64,000 nt of DNA, taken from the NCBI RefSeq assembly GCF_003610805.1, contig NZ_RAPF01000002.1, positions 124,001 to 188,000 on the forward strand, read 5' to 3'. Made by a program: the position numbers and the translations under genes. This document shows positions 15,805 through 24,901 of this stretch, in pieces; position 1 is the stretch's first letter, and every line of letters begins with the position of its first letter. The notes beneath the pieces are model-generated. The model had not been told where the DNA came from. It did not search any database and worked only from the letters and a program-made list of their open reading frames with translations. The DNA is from Altericroceibacterium spongiae. GTDB taxonomy: Bacteria; Pseudomonadota; Alphaproteobacteria; Sphingomonadales; Sphingomonadaceae.

Positions 15805-18510
15805 GTGCATTCGAAACGGCCTGGTGCAAGAGAACGTGTTTGTTGGACATTCGCAGACTGCGTCTTCGATGAAGGATCTTGGCAACTCGTCGTCGACGGC
15901 AATGCGGTGGAAATCGAAAACAAGCCGCTCCAGATACTCCTCGAACTGCTCCACAGATGCGGTGAAGTTGTCACGAGGCAGGAATTGCTCGAGCTCGTGT
16001 GGCCCGGCCTGAGCGTTGTCGCAGGTTCACTCAGCACGGCCATCTCCAAGCTTCGCAAAGCGCTCGGTGATAAGGACAGTGCGATTATTGCCACTGTTCC
16101 ACGGTTTGGCTATCGCCTAGCTGTTCCAGTCACTCGGCAGATTACGTTAGTTGAAGCGCTCGACCTGGCGTTAAGCGCGGGAGATCGGGTGCCGCGACGC
16201 CCGCAATGGGTGCTTGAAGAACTCGTGCGCCAGGCCCCTGATCGGGAAACCTGGACAGCGGTGCATGAAAAGACGGGCGAGAAGCGGGTCTTCAAGCTGA
16301 CCGCCGATGGCGGGGCACTCCGAGCGCTTAAGCGTGAGGTGGCGGTAGCTCGTCTGTTGCGGAGCGCTCTTGGCGATCGTCCCGATTTTGCCGCGGTTTT
16401 CGAGTGGAATTTCGAAGAACCTCCTTTTTTTACCGAAGCTGCCTGGGTCGGGCCTGCATTGCCAGATTGGTCGGAGCAAGGAGGGGGTATTGCCGCTGTG
16501 TCAATGGCGCATCGCATCGCATTTATGGCTGCGGTGTGCGAAACCGTGGCGGCCGCGCAGGGCGTAGGTACCGTCCACCGCGACATCAAACCCTCCAATA
16601 TTCTTGTTCGTATGGAGAATGGCACCCCTCAACCCTGTGTCGTGGACTTTGGAAGTGCTGGATTGCTTGACCCCTCGATCGCTCGTCAGTTCGAGGTGAC
16701 CTGGACGGGAGAGATCGACGATCCGCAAGGGTCGCAGGGGACAAGTGTGCTATGGCTGGCGCCGGAAGTAGCACGCGGTGGGCCTTCGACAACCGCTAGC
16801 GACGTTTATTCTCTTGGCGTGCTGCTCTACCAGATGGTTGTCGGCGATCTGATGCGCCCTCTGGCACCAGGCTGGGAAAGCGACATTGGCGACCCTCTTC
16901 TGCAAGAGGACATCGCGGCTGCCGCCAATGGTGACCCCGAACGCCGGCTCGCAAATGCTGCCGCGCTCGCTCAGCGATTGCGTGGGCTGGAGTCTCGCCG
17001 CGCCGAGGCTGCGCGGATAGCGGATGCTGCGGCCCGCGCACGGAATACGGCTGAACGGCTCAAGCGTGTGCAGGCGCGCCGGCCATGGTTGATTACATCC
17101 TTGGTTGTGCTGGTTCTGGGAACTGTCACAAGTTCTCTGCTCTATGCGCGCGCCGCGAAGGACCGCGACGAGGCAGAACGCCAGCGTATGATTGCCGAGC
17201 AGGTTGCGGACTTCCTTGGGACAGATGTTCTGGGCCAGACCAGCCCCTACGATGGCGCCGGGCCTGACGAAACGCTGATCGCCGCCACCAAACGCGTCAT
17301 GCCGATGGTCGCCCGGCGCTTTGTGAACGAACCGCAAGTGGCAGCGGAACTTTATCAAAAAATCGCCTTGGCGCTCGATCAGCGTAGCGATTTTGATGGA
17401 TCTCGCGAAGCCTTCGACCAAGCCGTCAGGTTCTGGAATGCTGCCGGAGAAGACCAGGCATCATTCACAAGGATTGCCATGGCGCGGTGGGGCGGGATGG
17501 AAGCGCGCTCGCAGCAGGCCGATGGCCTTGCAAATGCCGAGAAAATCCTCGCAGATATTGACCGGGCCATGGTTCAAGCTTCGGCCAACGCTGAGGAAAC
17601 AGTCTGGGTCGAGGCCCTACGGGGCGCTATCGCGTTTGCAAAGGGCGATATGGATGCGGCGGAGGATGCCCATGAGCAATCGCTGGCGGCTGCAGCGAAG
17701 GTGGCCGGTTTCGATCCTACCTTTGAACTTGGCATGCGTAACCGCTTGGCTCTCATCCATTTGCGTAAAGGTGACGCGCAAGCCGCAGAGCAGGGCTATC
17801 GCGAGGTTGCGCAAGGATGGAGGTCACTCGAGGGACAAAGCAGCCCCAGCGAACTCGTTGCACTTTCACTGCGCGTACAGGCGTTGAATATGCTCGGGAG
17901 ATCCGAGGAAGCGCTTGCAGAGGCCGAGCGACTGCTACCCATGATGCGGCAAAGCCCGTTGGGATCCGAGCATCTGTTCACGCTGTTGCTGGAGTCGGCG
18001 CGGGTCGGGTTTCTTGCCGCGGCAGAACGATATGCCGACGTAGCCAGGGTCGGACCTTCTGCCTACCGTCTGATAGCAAGCGAAATGGGTGCTGAGAGCG
18101 CCACGGCGATTGATCTATTGAAGACATTGGCGCTGTCCCAGTGCCGCGCTGGCAGTGTTGGTGCAGGATTGGCGGACGCAGCGCGTGCTCGAATCAGTGC
18201 TGCCAAGCTGGGCGATTCCGGAATACAAGGTGGCGCCGATTACGCTGCGGCCGATTGCGCCTTGATTAATCAAGACTTGGAACGTGCGACCGCACTATTT
18301 CGGGGCATTGATCGTGAAGCGGTAGCAGCTGCAACGGGAGAGCCGGATTGGGGAGGAATGGTCGAGCTTGGTCTGGCCCGCGTCGCTGCCGCGCAAGGTG
18401 ATCGCGCGAAGGCTGCGCGGCATTTAGAAGCTGCGGAGCCCGCCTTTGCCAATGCAGGCGACTTTTATGAAGCACGGCTCTGGCGGCAGTTGAAAGCGTC
18501 CAATCGGTGA
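15805..18510 (+). CDS. Winged-helix DNA-binding domain fused to Ser/Thr kinase, one membrane span and TPRs
   Basis: 901 residues, GTG start after GGGGGGA. Residues 13-110 are an OmpR/CadC-type winged helix (FDEGSWQLVVDGNAVEIENK, LVWPG, STAISKLRKALGD, VPRFGYRL). Residues about 145-395 are a Hanks-type kinase: K164 and E178, HRDIKPSN at 258-265, DFG at 281-283, APE at 319-321, SDVYSLGVLLYQ. The Gly-rich loop is weak. A single membrane span follows (about 428-448), then a long TPR-like region to the end. The N-terminal DNA-binding and kinase parts should be cytoplasmic and the TPR part periplasmic. It diverges from the TbpB-like lipoprotein and Slam genes and probably controls them, which is inference. 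Confidence 0.85.
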   Translation: MHSKRPGARERVCWTFADCVFDEGSWQLVVDGNAVEIENKPLQILLELLHRCGEVVTRQELLELVWPGLSVVAGSLSTAISKLRKALGDKDSAIIATVPRFGYRLAVPVTRQITLVEALDLALSAGDRVPRRPQWVLEELVRQAPDRETWTAVHEKTGEKRVFKLTADGGALRALKREVAVARLLRSALGDRPDFAAVFEWNFEEPPFFTEAAWVGPALPDWSEQGGGIAAVSMAHRIAFMAAVCETVAAAQGVGTVHRDIKPSNILVRMENGTPQPCVVDFGSAGLLDPSIARQFEVTWTGEIDDPQGSQGTSVLWLAPEVARGGPSTTASDVYSLGVLLYQMVVGDLMRPLAPGWESDIGDPLLQEDIAAAANGDPERRLANAAALAQRLRGLESRRAEAARIADAAARARNTAERLKRVQARRPWLITSLVVLVLGTVTSSLLYARAAKDRDEAERQRMIAEQVADFLGTDVLGQTSPYDGAGPDETLIAATKRVMPMVARRFVNEPQVAAELYQKIALALDQRSDFDGSREAFDQAVRFWNAAGEDQASFTRIAMARWGGMEARSQQADGLANAEKILADIDRAMVQASANAEETVWVEALRGAIAFAKGDMDAAEDAHEQSLAAAAKVAGFDPTFELGMRNRLALIHLRKGDAQAAEQGYREVAQGWRSLEGQSSPSELVALSLRVQALNMLGRSEEALAEAERLLPMMRQSPLGSEHLFTLLLESARVGFLAAAERYADVARVGPSAYRLIASEMGAESATAIDLLKTLALSQCRAGSVGAGLADAARARISAAKLGDSGIQGGADYAAADCALINQDLERATALFRGIDREAVAAATGEPDWGGMVELGLARVAAAQGDRAKAARHLEAAEPAFANAGDFYEARLWRQLKASNR

Positions 18511-18576
18511 TCCGATTGGTTTCCGGTCAAACGACCTAAATAACGCGAAACAAGCGAGGCATGACGCAAAAGCTGG

Positions 18577-19725
18577 CTATCTTTCCGCCCCGAATTCGCG
18601 GTCGGCAGGGCGGTGCATGCCGAAGAGCAGCCAGAATGCCTCTGCTATCGGAAGCAACGATGCCGCGTCGATCCGTTCGACAACATGTTGTCCCAGCAGC
18701 ACCTCGTCGCGGAACGCGAGTTTGCTTGGATAGCCGTCACCCAGAATCATCTGGAATCCTTTGACGCCGAACACGCTGACGAGAACCACCCACGGTCCCT
18801 CGATTCCGAATGGATGCAACCGCGACTGAGTGGACATCGCCATGTCGCGCAACCCTTGCTCAAAGGTCGCCGGCCAAACGATATGTAGCGCTCGGCCATT
18901 GTTGCCGGGTCGAATGCCGCCAATAACGAAAGCAGAATCGGTGCGTCCCGTCCGATGCGTGATCGCAAACGATCCGACCGTGCCCGTACCCGAATCAACC
19001 GGAGCGTGCTGTAGTACGCCCTCGATCATGTCAATTGCGCTGAACCCGCTCACTCGATGGGGCACGAGCGCATGGTCGCGCGTAATGGGAATGTTGTGGG
19101 CCTCGCGGAAGAGCCCGAGCGGCGCGACCGACACCACGGCTGTTGGCGCGTCCTCAATCGCGAATGGCATTTCAGTGCCCTTGGCCGCCGCGATGGCGTC
19201 GGCATGGAGCTGTTGGAAGCGCTGTGGAAGCTGCTCGGACTGAGTGAAGGCAAGCCGTAGCTCATGGACGTCCATTTCATATTTCCCGCGGCTGTTGCGA
19301 CCGTAAAAGCGCCCGCTTTTCTTGTAGATGACCCGGTGCGGCGCGGTGAGGCTACCGGGAATGCGCATCACCATCGCGCCCCGGCCATTGGCCAGCGAAA
19401 CCCAATGCGTCCGCACGCCCGTCAGGCGCGGCGCGACATTTGCCTGGAGTGAACTTTCCAGGCGTAGGATCACGGCATCAGGGTCGTTGATCTCGACACC
19501 GGGCAGCGCCGCCGCGACACCATTGTCCTCCTCGATGCCATAGATCAGATCGCCGCCCTGGGCATTGGCAAGTGAAGTGACATCAGCGAGAAACTCCTTC
19601 ACTTGTTCATCATTACGGCCCGGTAGCTCGCGCTTGAACTCAAGGTCACGCCGTTCGGCGACATGATTGTCGACAAGTGCCTGGAGAATAATTTCGTCAA
19701 TAGCGTCGATCGGATGGTTCAGCAT
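18577..19725 (-). CDS. AlbA_2 (Schlafen-type) domain protein
   Basis: 382 residues from ATG 19725, 13 bases after the HEPN-like gene; a start at 19830 would lie inside that gene. Residues about 20-165 are an AlbA_2 domain: RRDLEFKRELPGRNDEQVKEF, LADVTSLANAQGGDLIYGIEE and later YKKSGRFYGRNSRGKYEM. This ATP/nucleic-acid-binding fold is shared with Schlafen nucleases and many defence-island proteins. The C-terminal half (GLFREAHNIPITRDHALVPHR onward) is unrecognised. It is the last gene of the IetA-IetS operon and may be an effector or regulator, which is inference. Confidence 0.8.
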   Translation of the reverse strand: MLNHPIDAIDEIILQALVDNHVAERRDLEFKRELPGRNDEQVKEFLADVTSLANAQGGDLIYGIEEDNGVAAALPGVEINDPDAVILRLESSLQANVAPRLTGVRTHWVSLANGRGAMVMRIPGSLTAPHRVIYKKSGRFYGRNSRGKYEMDVHELRLAFTQSEQLPQRFQQLHADAIAAAKGTEMPFAIEDAPTAVVSVAPLGLFREAHNIPITRDHALVPHRVSGFSAIDMIEGVLQHAPVDSGTGTVGSFAITHRTGRTDSAFVIGGIRPGNNGRALHIVWPATFEQGLRDMAMSTQSRLHPFGIEGPWVVLVSVFGVKGFQMILGDGYPSKLAFRDEVLLGQHVVERIDAASLLPIAEAFWLLFGMHRPADREFGAER

Positions 19726-19738
19726 GGTTGTCCTATCG

Positions 19739-21091
19739 TCATGAGGTCGCCTGCATCGCCATGCCGTCAGCAAGCAGGTCGGCCAGAATCTGCTCCCGCG
19801 GCCGCTGATCTTGTAGCGCCCGTTCGACAAGCGCCGCGCTCGTTCTGCGTGCCAGTTTGCGTGCCATGATACGCTGCTCTGACGTGATCAGACCGAGTCC
19901 GGCACGACCGTGAACGAACTTGCTGCGCAGATCGAAGAGAACATTGAATTGGCCCGCGGCCTGCGTGTCATCCAGCAGCGCCGTAAGGCGCCTTTCCACA
20001 CGCTTGGTGCCCCGCACGGTCGGAAAGGGATCCGTTTTGCGGACCATAAAGTCCGCCTGCAAACCGAGTGCTGCCTCGATCGTCGAAATATGCGCGAGCA
20101 GTTCGTCGATGCCGTCGACATGGAAGGCCTGGACGAGGAAATGCGCTACAGGGGTTGAGAACAGCGGCGTCCGCCTGGCCTTCAGAACCGATCGCCAGCG
20201 TGAGGCGTCGAGGCGGGACAGTTCTTCGGCCGCGACTTCATGGAGCGAGAGGATGCTGGGACGCTCAAGCTCGATCTGCACTTCAAATTCGTCATCGATG
20301 ATCCAGGGCTCCCAGGACAGGCTATCGGGATCTGGCGGCGCTTGCGGCCGAACGCTGAGATCGTCATCAAATGTATAGACCCACGGCACCTGGAACCCGC
20401 GCCAGTTGATCTCGGCATGGTCGGCCCAATCCTCCCAGGCACCGGTCAGCAGGAAGAACAAGGCGTCGGCGACCGGCCGCGCGAAATGACCCTGATGGGG
20501 GTCGATGGCGCCGAAGTCGCGATTCCAGTTTTCGAACATGAAGGGCAAGGCCCTTGCCTCGGGCCTTGGGTCGACCGGGACGGTCTCTTCCACCACCAAC
20601 CAGGTGAATTGCGCCAATCGCCGCAGGTCGAGCGCATGGCCGGGGTAGAAGCGCGCCAGGCGCGGAGCATCGAGCAGCGCGCCCAGTTCTTCGGCTGTGA
20701 GATCGACCACCCGGCCGGGACCGAACCGTAATGGCGGGAGCCTGTCGGCAAGGTCGAGCGGGCACAGGTGGCGACGCAGTGTCGACGTCCGCTTAAAGGC
20801 ATGGGTAATAGCTGTGGCGGCCTGTTCGGTCGTCCCGACAAGATGGGCATGGTCCGGTGGCAGCGCGAAGGGTGCCCCAACCGACCGCAGGATATTGTGC
20901 AATGCCGAGGAAAAGCCAATCGTCGTGGACGTTCGTCCGCAGGCTGCCGCCACGGCCTTGAAATCACGCGTGGCGAACAAATTATCCGGACCCGGATGGG
21001 GAATCCGCCAGAGAGCCGCAAGCGCCGCACTGAGACTATCCGTCGGTGCCCCGGATACGGCACTGCCGCTGCCGGGCACCTCCGTCATCAT
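19739..21091 (-). CDS. HEPN-like protein of the ietAS operon
   Basis: 450 residues. The start (ATGATG at 21091) overlaps the protease stop, so the two are translationally coupled. Most of the protein is unrecognised. The C-terminal region, QFNVLFDLRSKFVHGRAGLGLIT, matches the ApeA-like HEPN pattern in which an R-x(4-6)-H motif (here RSKFVH) sits in a helical bundle and may form an RNase site. Preceding helices (VAHFLVQAFHVDGIDELLAHISTIEAALG) fit such a bundle. A role as RNA-cleaving effector is plausible but unproven. Confidence 0.65.
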   Translation of the reverse strand: MMTEVPGSGSAVSGAPTDSLSAALAALWRIPHPGPDNLFATRDFKAVAAACGRTSTTIGFSSALHNILRSVGAPFALPPDHAHLVGTTEQAATAITHAFKRTSTLRRHLCPLDLADRLPPLRFGPGRVVDLTAEELGALLDAPRLARFYPGHALDLRRLAQFTWLVVEETVPVDPRPEARALPFMFENWNRDFGAIDPHQGHFARPVADALFFLLTGAWEDWADHAEINWRGFQVPWVYTFDDDLSVRPQAPPDPDSLSWEPWIIDDEFEVQIELERPSILSLHEVAAEELSRLDASRWRSVLKARRTPLFSTPVAHFLVQAFHVDGIDELLAHISTIEAALGLQADFMVRKTDPFPTVRGTKRVERRLTALLDDTQAAGQFNVLFDLRSKFVHGRAGLGLITSEQRIMARKLARRTSAALVERALQDQRPREQILADLLADGMAMQATS

Positions 21092-23634
21092 GTGCCAACC
21101 TCGATCGCTGCCGCCACCTTGGCTTCTACCTGAGCCGTGATGTCCGCATGCAGATCGACAGCTTGGTCGGTGGCCGAGAGGGAAACCACCAGCGCATAGC
21201 GTGCCCGATCGTTCATGCGCCCTTGGCCTACATGCGATTTCCACCAGCCGCCCACCGGATAGATCGCGATCTCATCATGGCCGGCGAGATCTACCGCAGC
21301 CCCGCGCCAGAGATCGCAATGCAGCGAACCTGCCTGCATCGCATTGCTGCCGAGTAGCCAGTGATTGGGCTCGCTTGCGGTCCCCTCACCGGGATCGAGT
21401 TTCTCGGTCATGCGCTTGCGGAACGCCGCTGCTGTTTCGGTTCGCTTCTTCATTTCGAAGCGAAGCCCGAAAGAGCGGTAGGTATCGGGCCGCGTCGCGG
21501 CGCGCCCGGACAGGTTAGGCTCGATAAAATAGGATAGCGTCACCTTGAGAACGACGATCTCATTTTCCAGCGCCTGCAATTCCGCCGCTGGCCATGGAAG
21601 ATCGTAGAAGTGCATTTCATTAAACACGGGCGCCTGCCCATTGTCGCCCGCGAAGGGCTGGATTTCGGCCTGCGCGATCAGCGAGACACCATTTCGTGCC
21701 GATTGGAGCGCTCGGCCGATGTCTGGCACACCATAGCCAATCTCGCGCAGGATCTCCTGACGCCGGCCCTTGCTGATCGTGGTTCGCCAATGCGCTCCGG
21801 TTCCGACCAGGAGGCGGCGGAGCGGAGCCGGCCACTGCGCTGAATCGACCATAAGTGCGCGGTGCGTTTCCGGCCAGAGTTCAGGATGCTGCGCCTGGAT
21901 CTGGCCAAGGAAATTCCCCGCCACGCCTGCTGCGGCGCTGGTGGCGTTGAACGGCACGAGTGGCTCATGCGCGACATCCGAACCCAATGCCAGCAGGGAA
22001 ACTGCCGGATGGCCGGCGCAATAGCCGGTTCCATCGACGAGCATATTGCCGGCCTCGAACAACACTTCCGGCTTGATCGGCGTAAGATCGGGGGGAAGCT
22101 GGCACGAGCCTCGACTGAACGGGCTCTTGTGATTGGCCGGGACGAGCAATTCGAGACCCGGGGGATCCTCCGGGATCGCTTCCTTGGCCGTATAGCCACC
22201 AACGGTAATCGCATTCCAGCTTTGCGCCGGGTCCTCAAGCGAGTGGTGTGCCTCAACCTCCTCGCGCTGGCCGCCATTCATGTTACCGCTGGCGATGACC
22301 AGCGCCCGTTTGGAGTGTGCGGCTGCCGCCTGGCTCTCATCGCGCTCACCAGGCATCGCACCAGCGCAAAGCTGGTCGATCGCGCCGCTCCAACTCGATG
22401 GCTGCGAGGAAGGAAAATCCAACGCTGAGGTTGCGATGCAGAAGCTGCGCAGGATATCGGGACGCTCGATCTCGGTTCGTGCCACCGCCCCCTGCGTCAC
22501 GAAGCCGTAGCGCGCTGGCTCGGTCGCTGGGATGCCAGGTGGCGGGAGGAACTTCATGGACTCGACGCTATGCGCAAGTTCGATCTGGCGATCGTCTTGC
22601 GCGGCACCCTCGAGATCTCCGTAAAGGATGAGCCCTGCCATTGCTGTGCCGTGACCGCCTTGCGGATGGTGGTCGTCCGACCCCCAATTGTCGTCATAGG
22701 CCCAGGCTCCACCGAGCGAGGGCGCAACCAGAGGATGTGCGCCGGAAATGCCCGTGTCGAGCACGCACACTGTCGGCACGTTTGCGGGTGGCGCCGTAAT
22801 GCGGTTGCCGAGGTCGGCGACCACCGCATCGGGGTTGAAGGCGGTAGGTCCGTGACCGATGAACGGCTCGATCGTCCCTGTTGCCGGCCGGATCTCACTA
22901 ATCGCACCCGGCGCGCGCTGCGCAAGATCGACAAGCTGCGCAACTGTCGCGTGGATAAACAGGACGATCGTATCGGGAAAGACGAGGCGGTCGGGATGGA
23001 CGTCGAGCGCTTCATTCTGCGCTGCGGCGGCAAGGCTGTCGGCGCGGCCGACGGGCTGTCGAATCCAAAGCTCCCACCAGATTGTCGCGGCGTTGGCATG
23101 ATCGACCGGGACTGCGAACAGCGTGTCGATCACGGCTGCGCGAATTGCCTCGATCACCTCGAAGCGCGCGACATCGGGCCGCGCACGATTGCCGAGGTTC
23201 TCCTCTCCATAGCGTTCGATACGGTCGCGCAGGAAAGCGCGGGCATTATCGGGGACGAACAGCACAGCTTGCTCGGTGCGGTCGTCCTTGCGTTGCGAGC
23301 GCAGCACCACGACGTCCTGGTTCGGAAAGTCGAGGCCAGTTGGAATTCGCGTTGCCTTGGAGCGTTCGGTTGCAGGCGCCAGCGTCTCGATTTCCACAAT
23401 AGCGCCGCGCTCTTGGCCGGCAATCTGGATACGCGGGTCGTTCTGCGGAGCCGGCACATCGGCCAGTGCCGCAGCGAGCTGCGCTAGAAGCGCTTCAGCG
23501 TGAGCGTGATAGTCCTCGCGCCGGGGTTCACGGTCCTGCGGCCGCGAGGGATAGCGATACTGGGCAGGTTCGCGGAACGCATCTATCGCAATATGCGGCA
23601 CGTTGCGCACCGCGAAGTCATCAGCCTCGGGCAT
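21088..23634 (-). CDS. ietS: Subtilisin-like serine protease, IetS type
   Basis: 848 residues, no signal peptide. The S8 catalytic triad is D293 (VCVLDTGISGAHPL), H328 (QGGHGTAMAGLIL) and S566 (FNATSAAAGVAGN), with oxyanion N451 (VIASGNMNGG). Some 280 residues before the triad and 240 after are extra, as in IetS. IetA/IetS were described on an Agrobacterium Ti plasmid as an AAA ATPase-subtilisin pair acting in plasmid incompatibility and toxin-antitoxin fashion, and the same pair scores as an anti-phage system. Here the ATPase gene ends 49 bases upstream. The protease presumably stays inactive until triggered. Confidence 0.88.
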   Translation of the reverse strand: MPEADDFAVRNVPHIAIDAFREPAQYRYPSRPQDREPRREDYHAHAEALLAQLAAALADVPAPQNDPRIQIAGQERGAIVEIETLAPATERSKATRIPTGLDFPNQDVVVLRSQRKDDRTEQAVLFVPDNARAFLRDRIERYGEENLGNRARPDVARFEVIEAIRAAVIDTLFAVPVDHANAATIWWELWIRQPVGRADSLAAAAQNEALDVHPDRLVFPDTIVLFIHATVAQLVDLAQRAPGAISEIRPATGTIEPFIGHGPTAFNPDAVVADLGNRITAPPANVPTVCVLDTGISGAHPLVAPSLGGAWAYDDNWGSDDHHPQGGHGTAMAGLILYGDLEGAAQDDRQIELAHSVESMKFLPPPGIPATEPARYGFVTQGAVARTEIERPDILRSFCIATSALDFPSSQPSSWSGAIDQLCAGAMPGERDESQAAAAHSKRALVIASGNMNGGQREEVEAHHSLEDPAQSWNAITVGGYTAKEAIPEDPPGLELLVPANHKSPFSRGSCQLPPDLTPIKPEVLFEAGNMLVDGTGYCAGHPAVSLLALGSDVAHEPLVPFNATSAAAGVAGNFLGQIQAQHPELWPETHRALMVDSAQWPAPLRRLLVGTGAHWRTTISKGRRQEILREIGYGVPDIGRALQSARNGVSLIAQAEIQPFAGDNGQAPVFNEMHFYDLPWPAAELQALENEIVVLKVTLSYFIEPNLSGRAATRPDTYRSFGLRFEMKKRTETAAAFRKRMTEKLDPGEGTASEPNHWLLGSNAMQAGSLHCDLWRGAAVDLAGHDEIAIYPVGGWWKSHVGQGRMNDRARYALVVSLSATDQAVDLHADITAQVEAKVAAAIEVGT

Positions 23635-23683
23635 TCACCCCCCATTATTCCGCGCGTTCCCCGTCCGGCTGCGCCTCAGCTAT

Positions 23684-24691
23684 TCATCTCGTGTGGCCCG
23701 CCTGAAAGCGACCGCGAAAGGCCTGACGGTCGGTCAACGCCGCAGCCAGGGCCTCCGCGGTTACTTTTGAGGAGCCTTCGAGAATGGCGTCCTTGACTAC
23801 AGCATCGGCAGCACGGACCAGTTCGCCCTGACTTAGCCCGTCGACCAGCGGCACGAGCTCGGCCCAACTCCTCGCTGGCGGCTTGAATTTTCCGAGGCGT
23901 CGTTCGAGCAGCAGCTTCGCTGCATCCTTATCCGGCACTGTGTATTCGACCACCTCGTCGAATCGACGGGCAAGTGCCTTGTCGAGAATCTCCGAATGAT
24001 TGGTTGCCGCGATCACCAGACTGTCGGTCGAATTTGGTTCCTCCATGAACGCCAGCACTGCGTTGAGCACCCGGCGGATCTCGCCGACATCGTTGGGATC
24101 GCCGCGTCGCGCGCCGATCGCATCAAACTCATCCAGAAGATAGACCGCGCGCGTTTGGGCGATCTGGTCGAACAGAAGCCGCAGCTTGCTCGCCGTCTCG
24201 CCGAAGAAGCGGCTGAACAGCGCCTCTAGGCGCACCGTGAACAGCGGCAGATGCAGCTCGCCGGCGAGTGCCGCTGCCGTCATCGTCTTGCCTGTGCCGG
24301 GCGCACCGACGAGCAGCACATGAGTCGCGGGTACCTGACCGTGATCGCGCAGTGTCGCCCGGTCGGCCTGTTGCCGGACAATGCGGGTGAGCCGGCGGCG
24401 CACGTCTTCCGAAAGGACCATGCTGTCGAGCTTGGTTTTGGGATAACTGCTCTCGACGAGACCTTGAAGCTCACCGCGCGGACGCGCGAGCGGGATCGCT
24501 GCCTGGCCCATGGAGGGACCGCCGCCCGCGCGTTCGCGTGCCTTCTGCACAAGACGCTTCAGGCGTTCGGCATCTTCCGTACGGCCGGCCCGAGCTTCGC
24601 GGGCCGCGATCTGCAAAGCGATTGACAGAAACTGCTCTTCGTCCCCATCCACATGGGAGTTGAGCAGAGCGACTATCTGCTTGGTCGACAT
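23684..24691 (-). CDS. ietA: AAA ATPase, IetA type
   Basis: 335 residues from ATG 24691; a start at 24742 adds 17 residues without clear ribosome-binding support. Walker A is VGAPGTGKT (129-136 region), Walker B is VYLLDEFDAIG (185-190), then sensor-1 VIAATNH and arginine-finger candidates in KALARRFDEVVEY. It is an FtsH/ClpX-like classic AAA module with a helical N-terminal region (QFLSIALQIAAREARAGRTE). It starts the four-gene operon and should control the partner subtilisin protease. Confidence 0.88.
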   Translation of the reverse strand: MSTKQIVALLNSHVDGDEEQFLSIALQIAAREARAGRTEDAERLKRLVQKARERAGGGPSMGQAAIPLARPRGELQGLVESSYPKTKLDSMVLSEDVRRRLTRIVRQQADRATLRDHGQVPATHVLLVGAPGTGKTMTAAALAGELHLPLFTVRLEALFSRFFGETASKLRLLFDQIAQTRAVYLLDEFDAIGARRGDPNDVGEIRRVLNAVLAFMEEPNSTDSLVIAATNHSEILDKALARRFDEVVEYTVPDKDAAKLLLERRLGKFKPPARSWAELVPLVDGLSQGELVRAADAVVKDAILEGSSKVTAEALAAALTDRQAFRGRFQAGHTR

Positions 24692-24901
24692 TTGCTCACT
24701 CCTTTCTGTTGAACGCTTACAAGATGGGACTCGCCTAAACAATAACGACGAGCATCGGCCGACGAAGGGCTCGCCCGGCAGCCTTAAGTGTAAGGCGAGC
24801 GGGTTAGTCGGTGATTAGCTTGAAGGAATTTCGTCGCCACGATGGAGCCGTTAAGAAAACACTGATTGGCGAGCCGACAAGGCGCGATAGAAAGGTCCAC
24901 C

